Below, piece by piece: positions 30,299-38,452 of a stretch of 64,000 nucleotides of DNA. The first letter of the stretch is position 1, and each line of letters opens with the position of its first letter. This DNA comes from Cellulomonas timonensis (lineage in GTDB: Bacteria; Actinomycetota; Actinomycetes; Actinomycetales; Cellulomonadaceae), in NCBI RefSeq assembly GCF_900046455.1, contig NZ_FCOT01000013.1, positions 1 to 64,000 on the forward strand, written 5' to 3'. The position numbers and the translations under genes were made by a program. The notes below the pieces were generated by a model. The model saw only the letters and a program-made list of their open reading frames with translations. It had not been told where the DNA came from and searched no databases.

Positions 30299-32551
30299 GT
30301 GACGCGCGACGCCGTGCACCACCACCTCACCACCGCCCGCACCGGCTCGCCAGCCCTCGGCGCGCGCTCATCCGCCGCCGCGCGCGCTGGCGCCCTCGTC
30401 GACGTCACCGGCGAGATCCTCCAGCTCCGCGCGGCGGGGGTCGGCGTCGTGGTCGACCTGGGAGGGGGCACGCTGCCCCGGGTGCTGCACTGGGGCGCCG
30501 ACCTGGGCGGGCTCGACGCGGACGCGCTCGCCGCGCTGCGCGCCGTGTCGCGTCCGCAGCCGCTGGGCTTCCCGGTGGACGGCGAGGTCGAGATCGCCGT
30601 CCTGCCGGAGCAGTCAGCTGGCTACCTGGGCACTCCAGGGCTGGCCGGGCACCGCGACGGCGCCGACTTCTCCACCGCGTTCCGGGTCCGGGGCGCCCGG
30701 CTCGAGGCCGACGTCGACGGGACCCAGCGCCTGGTGGTGGACGCGGAGGACCCGGACGCCGGGCTGGACCTGCGCCTCGTCCTCGAGCTCACCCCCCAGG
30801 GCCTGGTGCGGCAGCAGGCCCGGCTCATGAGCTCGGGGCCGGGCGTCTTCACCGTGGACGGGCTCCTGCTCACGCTGCCCGTGCCCGCGCGGGCTGCCGA
30901 GCTGCTCGACTTCACGGGCCGCCACCTGCGCGAGCGCAGCCCGCAGCGCACCGCGTTCACCCACGGCGTCCGGCTGCGGGAGAACCGGCGCGGGCGCACC
31001 GGCTACGACGCCGCGCACGTGCTGGTGGCCGGCGTCCCCGGCTTCGCGAACCGGCGCGGAGAGGTGTGGGGGGTGCACACGGCGTGGTCCGGCAACCACC
31101 GCTCACTCGCCGAGCGCAGCCACTACAACCCCGGCCTGCTGGGAGGCGGCGAGCTGCTGCTGCCCGGCGAGGCGCGGCTGGCGCCGGGGGAGTCGTACAC
31201 CAGCCCGTGGCTGTACGGGTCCTACGGCCACGGCCTCGACGACCTCGCCGCCCGGTTCCACGGCTGGATGCGCGGGCGCCCGCAGCATCCGAGGCGTCCG
31301 CGCCCCGTCGTGGCCAACACGTGGGAGGCCGTGTACTTCGAGCACGACCTGACCCGCCTGACCGACCTCGCTGACGCGGCCGCGGCGGTCGGCGTCGAGC
31401 GGTTCGTGCTGGACGACGGGTGGTTCGGCTCACGGCGCGACGACTCCACCGGGCTCGGAGACTGGTTCGTCTCGGCGGATGTGTGGCCGGACGGCCTGGG
31501 CCCGCTGGTGCGGCATGTGAACGGCCTGGGCATGGAGTTCGGGCTGTGGGTGGAGCCGGAGATGGTCAACCCCGACTCCGACGTGGCCCGCGCGCACCCC
31601 GACTGGATGCTGCGGACTCCTGGCCGGCTCCCGCGCGAGGCGCGTCATCAGCAGGTGCTCGACCTGGCCCGGCCTGAGGCGTTCGCGTACATCCTCGGGC
31701 GGCTGGACGCGCTGTTGGCGGAGTACCCCATCGCGTACCTCAAGTGGGACCACAACCGCGACCTCGTCGACGCCGGGCATGGCGCCCGCGGGGTCGGCGG
31801 CGTCCACGGGCAGACGCGCGCCGTCTACCGGCTGCTGGACGAGCTGCGGGTGCTGCATCCGGGCGTCGAGGTGGAGTCGTGCTCATCTGGCGGCGGGCGG
31901 GTCGACCTGGAGATCCTCGAGCGCACCGACCGGGTGTGGACGAGCGACTGCATCGACGCGCTCGAGCGCCAGCAGATCCAGCGCTGGACCAACCTGCTGG
32001 TGCCGCTCGAGCTGATGGGCGCGCATGTGGGCTCGGGCGCCGCGCACTCCACCGGGAGGCGCCATCCGCTGTCCTTCCGGGCGGGCACGGCGCTGTTCGG
32101 GCACCTGGGCGTCGAGTGGGACCTGCGCGAGGCCGACGAGGCCCAGCGCGCGGAGCTCGCCGAGTGGATCGGGCTGTACAAGGAGGTGCGCGGCCTGCTG
32201 CACACGGGCGTCGCGGTGCACGCGGATGTGGCCGATCCGGCGCATGACGTGCATGGCGTGGTGGCCGCGGACGGCTCGGACGCGCTGTTCGCGTGGGTGG
32301 CGACGGCGACGTCGGCGGACTACCCGACGGGACGGCTGCCACTGCCCGGTCTGGAGCCCGACGCGCTTTACCACGTGCGCCCCCAGGCGCCGGGCGCCAA
32401 GGTGGACGGCGTCGCGAGCCAGTGGACCCATGTGCCCTGGTGGGCGCCGGAGGGCGTGCGACTGCCGGGGCGGGTGCTGTCCGAGGTGGGGCTGCAGGCT
32501 CCGGTGCTGTTCCCCGAGCGGATGGTGCTGCTGCGCGCGACGCGGGTCTGA
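30299..32551 (+). CDS. Alpha-galactosidase, glycoside hydrolase family 36
   Basis: This enzyme of 750 residues removes alpha-1,6-galactose from oligosaccharides such as galactomannan fragments or raffinose-type sugars. An N-terminal beta-supersandwich precedes the barrel. Motifs are the NTWEAVYFEHD block near 341, DDGWFGSRRDD near 379, nucleophile YLKWDHNRD (about D484) and acid/base TSDCIDALERQQIQR (about D550). Both positions agree closely with characterised GH36 enzymes. It has no signal peptide and so is cytoplasmic. GTG 30299 follows AAGGAG at 7 bases. It is divergent from the beta-mannosidase. Confidence 0.95.
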   Translation: MTRDAVHHHLTTARTGSPALGARSSAAARAGALVDVTGEILQLRAAGVGVVVDLGGGTLPRVLHWGADLGGLDADALAALRAVSRPQPLGFPVDGEVEIAVLPEQSAGYLGTPGLAGHRDGADFSTAFRVRGARLEADVDGTQRLVVDAEDPDAGLDLRLVLELTPQGLVRQQARLMSSGPGVFTVDGLLLTLPVPARAAELLDFTGRHLRERSPQRTAFTHGVRLRENRRGRTGYDAAHVLVAGVPGFANRRGEVWGVHTAWSGNHRSLAERSHYNPGLLGGGELLLPGEARLAPGESYTSPWLYGSYGHGLDDLAARFHGWMRGRPQHPRRPRPVVANTWEAVYFEHDLTRLTDLADAAAAVGVERFVLDDGWFGSRRDDSTGLGDWFVSADVWPDGLGPLVRHVNGLGMEFGLWVEPEMVNPDSDVARAHPDWMLRTPGRLPREARHQQVLDLARPEAFAYILGRLDALLAEYPIAYLKWDHNRDLVDAGHGARGVGGVHGQTRAVYRLLDELRVLHPGVEVESCSSGGGRVDLEILERTDRVWTSDCIDALERQQIQRWTNLLVPLELMGAHVGSGAAHSTGRRHPLSFRAGTALFGHLGVEWDLREADEAQRAELAEWIGLYKEVRGLLHTGVAVHADVADPAHDVHGVVAADGSDALFAWVATATSADYPTGRLPLPGLEPDALYHVRPQAPGAKVDGVASQWTHVPWWAPEGVRLPGRVLSEVGLQAPVLFPERMVLLRATRV

Positions 32552-32619
32552 GCGCGGGGGAGGCGTTCGCGCAGGTCATCCACGCGTCGGGCAGACAGGT
32601 CACAAACAGGACACAATCC

Positions 32620-32648
32620 TTGACAGCGATACTTTGGACAGTTAAGAA
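32620..32648 (+). promoter_or_regulatory. Promoter of the oligosaccharide transporter with embedded operator-like element
   Basis: TTGACA (32620-32625) and TAAGAA (32643-32648) are 17 bases apart; the spacer includes TACTTTGGACAGTT (32630-32643). This is the same arrangement as in the beta-mannosidase promoter in opposite orientation. The rest of the 206-base gap (32552-32757) holds the transporter leader and no gene. Confidence 0.75.
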
Positions 32649-32757
32649 AGTAACCACTGGAAGGCCTAATGCAGTGCCGTGCCGCCGACAGGGACGTCGC
32701 GGAGGCTTCCAGCACAGCCTCGTCACGACGTGGTGACGACAGACCGAGGGATCACAG

Positions 32758-34461
32758 ATGCTCCTCTTCACTCGGCGCCCCGGAAGGCGCCTGGCCTGGA
32801 CCGCGGCAGCCGTCGCCTCGGTCGCCGCACTCAGCCTGAGCGCATGCTCGGGAGCCGACCCCGCCGCAGGCCCCGAGGGGGGCGGCGGATCCGCGATCAC
32901 CGTCTTCAACGGCGCCACCGGCACCATCACCGAGAACTTCAACCCGTTCTCGCCCACCGCGCTGCAGCCCACGCTCGGGGTGATCCACGAGTCGCTCTAC
33001 TGGTACAACCTGGCGTCGGAGTCCGAGCCCACCCCGCTGCTGGCCACCGGCTACGAGTGGAACGAGGACGGCACCGAGCTGACGATCACCACGCGCGAGG
33101 GCGTCAAGTGGAACGACGGCGAGCCGTTCAGCGCCGCCGATGTCGCCTTCACGTTCAACCTGGTCAACGAGACGCCCGAGTTGAACACCACAGGCCTGGC
33201 CGCCACCGCTGAGGCCACGGACGAGAACACCGTCGTCCTCACCTTCCCGGAGAAGTCGTTCATGCAGGAGCCGGAGATCCTCGGCAACCGAGGCATCGTG
33301 CCCGAGCACATCTGGAAGGACGTCGCCGACCCGGTCACCGAGGTCAACTCCAACCCCGTCGGCACCGGCGCCTTCAAGGTGAAGACCTTCTCCGCGCAGA
33401 GCTACGCGCTCGAGAAGAACGCCGACTACTGGGAGAAGGGCAAGCCGGCCATCGACGAGGTGCGCTACATCTCGCTCGAGACGGCCGACGCCGCCAGCGC
33501 CGCCCTCATCGCCGGCCAGGTCGACTGGATGAGCGCGTTCCTCCCCGGCCTCGAGCAGCTCCTCAAGGACCAGGAGGACCTCGCCTACGTCAACACCCCC
33601 GGGCTGACGGCCTCCATCTACACCTGCTCCAACGCGGACCTGGGCTGCGAGGGCCCGCAGACGGACGTCGCTGTGCGCCAGGCCATCTACCACGCGATCG
33701 ACCGCACCCAGCTCAACAAGCTCGCCGGCGGCGGGTTCGCCGGCGAGGGCAGCCCGACGCTGCTTCTCCCCGAGCGTGACGCCAAGTGGATCGCCGACAA
33801 GGACCACGCCGTCGCGCCGCAGACCGCCGACACGGCCAAGGCCAACGCGATCCTCGACGCCGCCGGCTGGACCCTCGGCTCAGACGGCATCCGCGTGAAG
33901 GACGGCCAGAAGCTCTCCCTGACCATCCAGACGGTCACCGGCTGGAGCGACTTCATCTCGCTCAACGACGCGATGAAGCAGCAGCTCAAGGAGGTCGGCA
34001 TCGACCTCACGCCCACGCAGCTCTCGTGGAACGAGTGGAACGCCAACCAGACCGGCGGCACCTACCAGCTCTCGCTCGACTCGATCGGCCTGTACGCCTC
34101 GCCGAACCCGTACTACCCGTACAACCAGCGCTACCACAGCGACAACACCACGCCAGTGGGCGAGTCGGCCATCTCCGGCAACTTCGCCCGCTACGCCAAC
34201 CCGATCGTCGACGCGGCGGTCCGCGCGGCGGGGTCCACGAATGACGAGGCCGAGCAGCTCAAGCAGTACGCGATCGTGCAGGAGCAGATCGTCAACGACC
34301 TGCCCTACATCCCGATCTACGTGAACTCCACGCTCACCGAGTTCAACACGAGCCGTGCCGAGGGCTGGCCTTCCAACGACGACAAGTACGCGTTCGCCGC
34401 GTCGTGGAAGGCCTGGGACAACGGGATCATCCTCAAGACGATCACGCCCACCAGCAAGTAG
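32758..34461 (+). CDS. Opp/Dpp-type ABC transporter substrate-binding lipoprotein, probable oligosaccharide binder
   Basis: The precursor has 567 residues and belongs to SBP_bac_5. The signal peptide ends with lipobox SLSAC, placing the lipidated Cys at about residue 30. Family features include the TREGVKWNDGEPFSAADVAF block near 112 and QLKEVGIDLTPTQLSWNEW near 411. Although the family is named for peptides, several actinobacterial and Thermotoga members bind cello- or manno-oligosaccharides. The adjoining beta-mannosidase and alpha-galactosidase suggest such a ligand here. It is first in a five-gene transporter operon. Confidence 0.92.
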   Translation: MLLFTRRPGRRLAWTAAAVASVAALSLSACSGADPAAGPEGGGGSAITVFNGATGTITENFNPFSPTALQPTLGVIHESLYWYNLASESEPTPLLATGYEWNEDGTELTITTREGVKWNDGEPFSAADVAFTFNLVNETPELNTTGLAATAEATDENTVVLTFPEKSFMQEPEILGNRGIVPEHIWKDVADPVTEVNSNPVGTGAFKVKTFSAQSYALEKNADYWEKGKPAIDEVRYISLETADAASAALIAGQVDWMSAFLPGLEQLLKDQEDLAYVNTPGLTASIYTCSNADLGCEGPQTDVAVRQAIYHAIDRTQLNKLAGGGFAGEGSPTLLLPERDAKWIADKDHAVAPQTADTAKANAILDAAGWTLGSDGIRVKDGQKLSLTIQTVTGWSDFISLNDAMKQQLKEVGIDLTPTQLSWNEWNANQTGGTYQLSLDSIGLYASPNPYYPYNQRYHSDNTTPVGESAISGNFARYANPIVDAAVRAAGSTNDEAEQLKQYAIVQEQIVNDLPYIPIYVNSTLTEFNTSRAEGWPSNDDKYAFAASWKAWDNGIILKTITPTSK

Positions 34462-34527
34462 TCCCACCCGCGACACAGCACTGCGAGTCGGTGCCGAGGG
34501 GCGCCGTCGACGAGGGAGAGCGACCGC

Positions 34528-35517
34528 ATGAGATACGTCTTGCAGAAGCTGGGGTTCTACGTGGCAGCCCTCTGGGCCGCGCTCACGCTGAACTTCTTCA
34601 TCCCGCGATGGATGCCGGGCGACCCCGTCGACATCATGATCTCGAAGCTCGCGACGCGAGGGCCGGTCACCCCGGCCACCCGTCACGCCATCGAGCTCCT
34701 CCTCGGCACCGACACGCAGCAGCCGCTGTGGCAGCAGTACATCGCCTACCTGGGCCAGATCTTCTCGGGGAACCTCGGGACGTCGGTCGTCTACTTCCCG
34801 ACCCCGGTGGCGAAGGTCATCTCCCAGACGCTCCCGTGGACGATCGGGCTGATCGGCATCGCGACGATCATCTCGTTCCTGGTGGGCATCGGGCTGGGGA
34901 CCCTGGCGGGCTGGAAGCGCGGCTCGTGGCTGGACAACGTCATCCCCGTGACGACGATGCTCCAGTCCGTGCCGTACTTCTGGCTCGCGCTGATCCTGCT
35001 GTTCCTCTTCGGCAGCATCTGGCAGGTGTTCCCGCTCAACGGGGGCTACGACGTGTACACGACGTCGATCGGGTTGAGCTGGCCGTTCATCTCGTCTGTC
35101 GTCTACTACGGCACCCTGCCGGCGCTCACCATCGTGATCTCCTCGATCGGCGGCTGGATGCTCGGGATGCGCAACATGATGGTCTCGACGCTCTCGGAGG
35201 ACTACATCCTCACCGCCGAGGCCAAGGGCCTGAAGCCGGGGCGCATCATGCGCACCTACGCCGCGCGGAACGCCGTGCTCCCCTCGATCGCGGGGTTCGC
35301 GATCTCGCTGGGGTTCGTCGTCGCGGGGTCCATCGTCACCGAGGCCGTCTTCTCCTACCCGGGCATCGGGTCGGCGCTGCTGCAGGCGGTCAACAGCAAC
35401 GACTACGCGCTCATGCAGGGCATCTTCCTGGTGATCACCCTGTCCGTCCTCGGAGCGAACCTGCTGGTCGACCTCCTGTACACGATCATCGACCCGCGCA
35501 CGCGGGCCCGGGCCTAG
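34528..35517 (+). CDS. Opp/Dpp-type ABC transporter permease (DppB-like)
   Basis: This integral membrane protein has 329 residues and about six helices. The N-terminal YVLQKLGFYVAALWAALTLN helix and the loop EDYILTAEAKGLKPGRIMRT near 230, which contains the EAA-type ATPase-contact motif, place it in the DppB/OppB family. ATG 34528 follows GGGAGAG. It pairs with the DppC-like protein to form the channel. Confidence 0.93.
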   Translation: MRYVLQKLGFYVAALWAALTLNFFIPRWMPGDPVDIMISKLATRGPVTPATRHAIELLLGTDTQQPLWQQYIAYLGQIFSGNLGTSVVYFPTPVAKVISQTLPWTIGLIGIATIISFLVGIGLGTLAGWKRGSWLDNVIPVTTMLQSVPYFWLALILLFLFGSIWQVFPLNGGYDVYTTSIGLSWPFISSVVYYGTLPALTIVISSIGGWMLGMRNMMVSTLSEDYILTAEAKGLKPGRIMRTYAARNAVLPSIAGFAISLGFVVAGSIVTEAVFSYPGIGSALLQAVNSNDYALMQGIFLVITLSVLGANLLVDLLYTIIDPRTRARA

Positions 35518-35530
35518 GAGGAACCCCGAC

Positions 35531-36502
35531 ATGGCACTGACCACCCAGGACCCGGCGGTCGCGGAGAGCGAGCCGCACGCCCCGGCCGCCTCCGGCCGCT
35601 CACGCAAGCGCTCGTTCCCCCCGATGACGGCGAAACTCGCCATCGGGCTGTCCATCGCCGGCGCCATCGCGCTCTTCGGCCTCGTCGGCCCGTACCTCGT
35701 CGGCGACCCGTCCAAGGTCGACGACATCGGGCTGAGCGGCCCCGGCGGCGGCTTCCTGCTCGGCACCACCCAGACCGGGCAGGACGTCTTCGCGCAGCTC
35801 GCCTACGCGACGCGCGGCTCGCTGACCATCGGGCTCGTGGTGGGCGTGCTGACGCTCGTGCTGTCCACGTTCTTCGGTGTGGTGGGCGCGTACATCGGCG
35901 GCGTGGTCGACGAGTCGTTCTCGCTGTTCAGCAACGTCATGCTGGTGATCCCCGGACTGCCGCTCGTGATCGTCATCTCGAGCTATGTGCCGAACAAGAG
36001 CGTGTGGCTGATCGCCTTCGTGCTCGCCCTGACCGGCTGGGCCGGCTCCGCGCGGGTGCTGCGCGGGTTCACACTGTCGCTGCGCAACCGGGACTACGTG
36101 CTCGCGTCGCGCGTCTCGGGGGAGCGGTCGTGGCGGATCCTCACCGTGGAGGTGCTGCCCAACCTCATCCCCCTGCTGGCCTCGCAGGTCGTGTTCGCGA
36201 TCATCTTCGCGATCCTCGGCGAGGCGGGCCTGTCGTTCCTGGGGCTCGGCGCCTCCGGCTCGTTCACCTGGGGCACGATGCTCTACTTCGCGCAGAACGG
36301 CCTGGCGCTGCGCTTGGGCGCCTGGTGGTGGTTCATCCCGCCGGGCCTGATGCTCGCGCTGTTCGGCGCCGCGCTGTCCCTCATCAACTTCTCGATCGAC
36401 GAGATCATCAACCCGAAGCTGCGCTCGCAGACGCGCGCGGCACGGCGCACGTGGCGCATGTCGCGGTCCCAGCTCAAGAGCGCGAAGGAGGCCACGCTGT
36501 GA
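35531..36502 (+). CDS. Opp/Dpp-type ABC transporter permease (DppC-like)
   Basis: This membrane protein has 323 residues and a DppC/OppC layout: a hydrophilic N-terminus, one helix, a short periplasmic segment (FLLGTTQTGQDVFAQLAYAT), then five helices. The cytoplasmic EAA loop includes NRDYVLASRVSGERSWRI near 185. ATG 35531 follows AGGAGG. The stop overlaps the next start by four bases. Confidence 0.93.
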   Translation: MALTTQDPAVAESEPHAPAASGRSRKRSFPPMTAKLAIGLSIAGAIALFGLVGPYLVGDPSKVDDIGLSGPGGGFLLGTTQTGQDVFAQLAYATRGSLTIGLVVGVLTLVLSTFFGVVGAYIGGVVDESFSLFSNVMLVIPGLPLVIVISSYVPNKSVWLIAFVLALTGWAGSARVLRGFTLSLRNRDYVLASRVSGERSWRILTVEVLPNLIPLLASQVVFAIIFAILGEAGLSFLGLGASGSFTWGTMLYFAQNGLALRLGAWWWFIPPGLMLALFGAALSLINFSIDEIINPKLRSQTRAARRTWRMSRSQLKSAKEATL

Positions 36503-37464
36503 CGACCACGCCGACCCCCACGCCCGCCCCGGCTTCCACGCCGACACCCACCCGTATGAGAGCCGGGAGGACGTCCCCGGCTTCCACGCCGACACCCACC
36601 CCGCCGGGGACGTCCTCCCACCCGGTGCTCACCATCGAGAACCTGAGCATCGACTACCTCGTCGACCCCGTCGTGCACGCCGTGAAGAACGTGTCGCTGT
36701 CGCTCGGCCGCGGCGAGGTGCTCGGCCTCGCGGGGGAGAGCGGCTGCGGCAAGAGCACCCTCGCCTACGGGGTGAACCGCCTGCTCAAGCCGCCTGCCGC
36801 CATCACCAGCGGGCGCGCGGTGTTCCACTCGCGGGAGGGGTACGAGCTCGACCTGGGCGCCCTGCACGGCGAGGACCTGCGGGCCTTCCGCTGGGACCGG
36901 ATCGCGATGGTCTTCCAGGGGGCGATGAACTCGCTCAACCCGGTGATCAGCGTTCAGGCCCAGCTCGAGGACATCTTCACCACGCACCGGCCCGACATGG
37001 GCCGCGCCGAGCGCGTCGAGCGCTGCGCCGAGCTGCTCGAACGGGTGGGGGTGGACCGCGGCCGGCTCAAGTCGTTCGCGCACGAGCTCTCCGGCGGCAT
37101 GCGGCAGCGGGTGATGATCGCGATGGCGATGGCCCTGGACCCGCAGGTCATGATCATGGACGAGCCGACCACCGCGCTCGACGTGGTGGTGCAGCGGGAG
37201 ATCCTGCGGGAGATCACCCGGCTGCGCTCCGAGCTGGGCTTCGCCGTCATCTTCATCACGCACGACCTGCCGCTGCTGCTGGAGATCAGCGACCGGATCG
37301 CCATCATGCGCGACGGAGAGATCGTCGAGCTGGCTGACGCGATGACGCTCTACACCCAGCCGCAGCACGAGTACACCCGCACGCTGCTCGGGTCCTTCCC
37401 GAGCCTGACCGGCGCCCGCGGCGGGTTCATCCGCTCCGGCGTCGACGAGGAGGAGGCCCGATGA
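36499..37464 (+). CDS. Opp/Dpp-type ABC transporter ATP-binding protein (DppD-like)
   Basis: The protein has 321 residues. Walker A GESGCGKST is near 83, the signature LSGGMRQRVMIAMAMALDP near 197 and Walker B VMIMDEPTTALD near 217. The first 40 residues are a Thr/Pro/Ser-rich, low-complexity extension encoded by a duplicated DNA segment (36527-36552 and 36575-36600). The conserved domain starts at HPVLTIENLSI. The C-terminal extension found in peptide-importing DppD proteins is short and lacks its cysteine cluster, which agrees with a sugar transporter. GTG 36499 overlaps the permease stop. Confidence 0.9.
   Translation: MTTTPTPTPAPASTPTPTRMRAGRTSPASTPTPTPPGTSSHPVLTIENLSIDYLVDPVVHAVKNVSLSLGRGEVLGLAGESGCGKSTLAYGVNRLLKPPAAITSGRAVFHSREGYELDLGALHGEDLRAFRWDRIAMVFQGAMNSLNPVISVQAQLEDIFTTHRPDMGRAERVERCAELLERVGVDRGRLKSFAHELSGGMRQRVMIAMAMALDPQVMIMDEPTTALDVVVQREILREITRLRSELGFAVIFITHDLPLLLEISDRIAIMRDGEIVELADAMTLYTQPQHEYTRTLLGSFPSLTGARGGFIRSGVDEEEAR
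36527..36600 (+). repeat. 26-bp direct repeat with 48-bp period in the DppD-like gene
   Basis: Two identical 26-base copies lie at 36527-36552 and 36575-36600. They are offset by 48 bases, so the reading frame is kept. They encode the repeated PASTPTPT of the N-terminal extension. This looks like a recent in-frame tandem duplication. Confidence 0.85.
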
Positions 37465-38273
37465 CCACCCTCGAGGTGCGTGACGTGGTGAAGGAGTACC
37501 ACCTGCGCAGCGGCTTCCGGTCCACGACGCTGACGGCCGTCGACCATGTGAGCTTCACGCTGGAGCCGGGGCGCACCGTCGCGCTGGTGGGGCAGTCCGG
37601 CAGCGGCAAGTCGACGATCGCCAAGCTGCTCATGCAGCTCGAGCGCCCCACCAGCGGAGAGATCGTGGTGGACGGCGAGCCCGTGCAGCGGCGCGGGCCC
37701 GGGCTGCGGCGGTACCGCAAGGAGGTGCAGATGGTCTTCCAGGACCCGTTCGCCTCGCTGAACCCGTACCACACCATCGAGCACCACCTGGAGCGCCCGA
37801 TCCGGCTGCACCAGCGCGGGCTGTCCGCCGACGAGGTGCGCGACAAGGTGCGCTCACTGCTCGAGCGGGTGCGGCTCGACGCCACCGACGACTTCGCACG
37901 GCGGCGGCCGCATGAGCTCTCCGGCGGGCAGCGGCAGCGCGTCGCGATCGCCCGCGCGCTGGCCCCGGAGCCCGGCATCCTCGTCGCGGACGAGCCGGTG
38001 TCGATGCTCGACGTCTCGATCCGGCTCGGGGTGCTCAACCTGCTCGCGAGCCTGCAGCGCGAGGAGAACCTCGGCGTCCTCTACATCACGCACGACCTCG
38101 CGACGGCCCGGCACTTCTCCGACGAGATCCTGGTCATGTACCGGGGGCAGATCGTCGAGCGCGGGCCGGCGGACGACGTCATCCTCAACCCGCAGCACGA
38201 GTACACGCGGCTGCTGGCGGAGGCCGCCCCGGACCCCGAGCGGCGGCTGCGCGAGCTGTCCGCGACGGCTTGA
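37461..38273 (+). CDS. Opp/Dpp-type ABC transporter ATP-binding protein (DppF-like)
   Basis: The protein has 270 residues. Walker A GQSGSGKST is near 45, VQMVFQDPFASLNP near 89 is the OppF-type Q-loop, LSGGQRQRVAIARALAPEP near 154 is the signature and VADEPVSMLD near 175 is Walker B. It is the second ATPase of the importer and the last gene of the operon. ATG 37461 overlaps the upstream stop. A 179-base gap to the ROK gene follows; it holds no further gene. Confidence 0.93.
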   Translation: MTTLEVRDVVKEYHLRSGFRSTTLTAVDHVSFTLEPGRTVALVGQSGSGKSTIAKLLMQLERPTSGEIVVDGEPVQRRGPGLRRYRKEVQMVFQDPFASLNPYHTIEHHLERPIRLHQRGLSADEVRDKVRSLLERVRLDATDDFARRRPHELSGGQRQRVAIARALAPEPGILVADEPVSMLDVSIRLGVLNLLASLQREENLGVLYITHDLATARHFSDEILVMYRGQIVERGPADDVILNPQHEYTRLLAEAAPDPERRLRELSATA

Positions 38274-38452
38274 CGGAACGCAGGCGTGGCAGTCGGGGGA
38301 AAGCGCGGCGGACGGCCCACGATCCTGTGGCACGCTGTGGCGATCGAACGAATTCGGTGGACTCGCGGTCCCCGGGCGACGCCACGCCGTGGCCCAGTCG
38401 GCACGGCGCGCAGCCGTCCAGATCCCGCGCACTGCCGGACAGGAGACCCAGC

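Noticed and set aside
36527-36600. Possible short CRISPR-like or mobile repeat
   Set aside because: There are only two copies, inside a coding region and in frame. No cas genes, no terminal inverted repeats and no transposase are present.
32758-38273. Opp/Dpp operon as a dipeptide transporter
   Set aside because: Neighbouring glycosidases, the ROK regulator, the shared promoter element and the missing C-terminal cysteine cluster of the ATPase favour oligosaccharides. Not proven.
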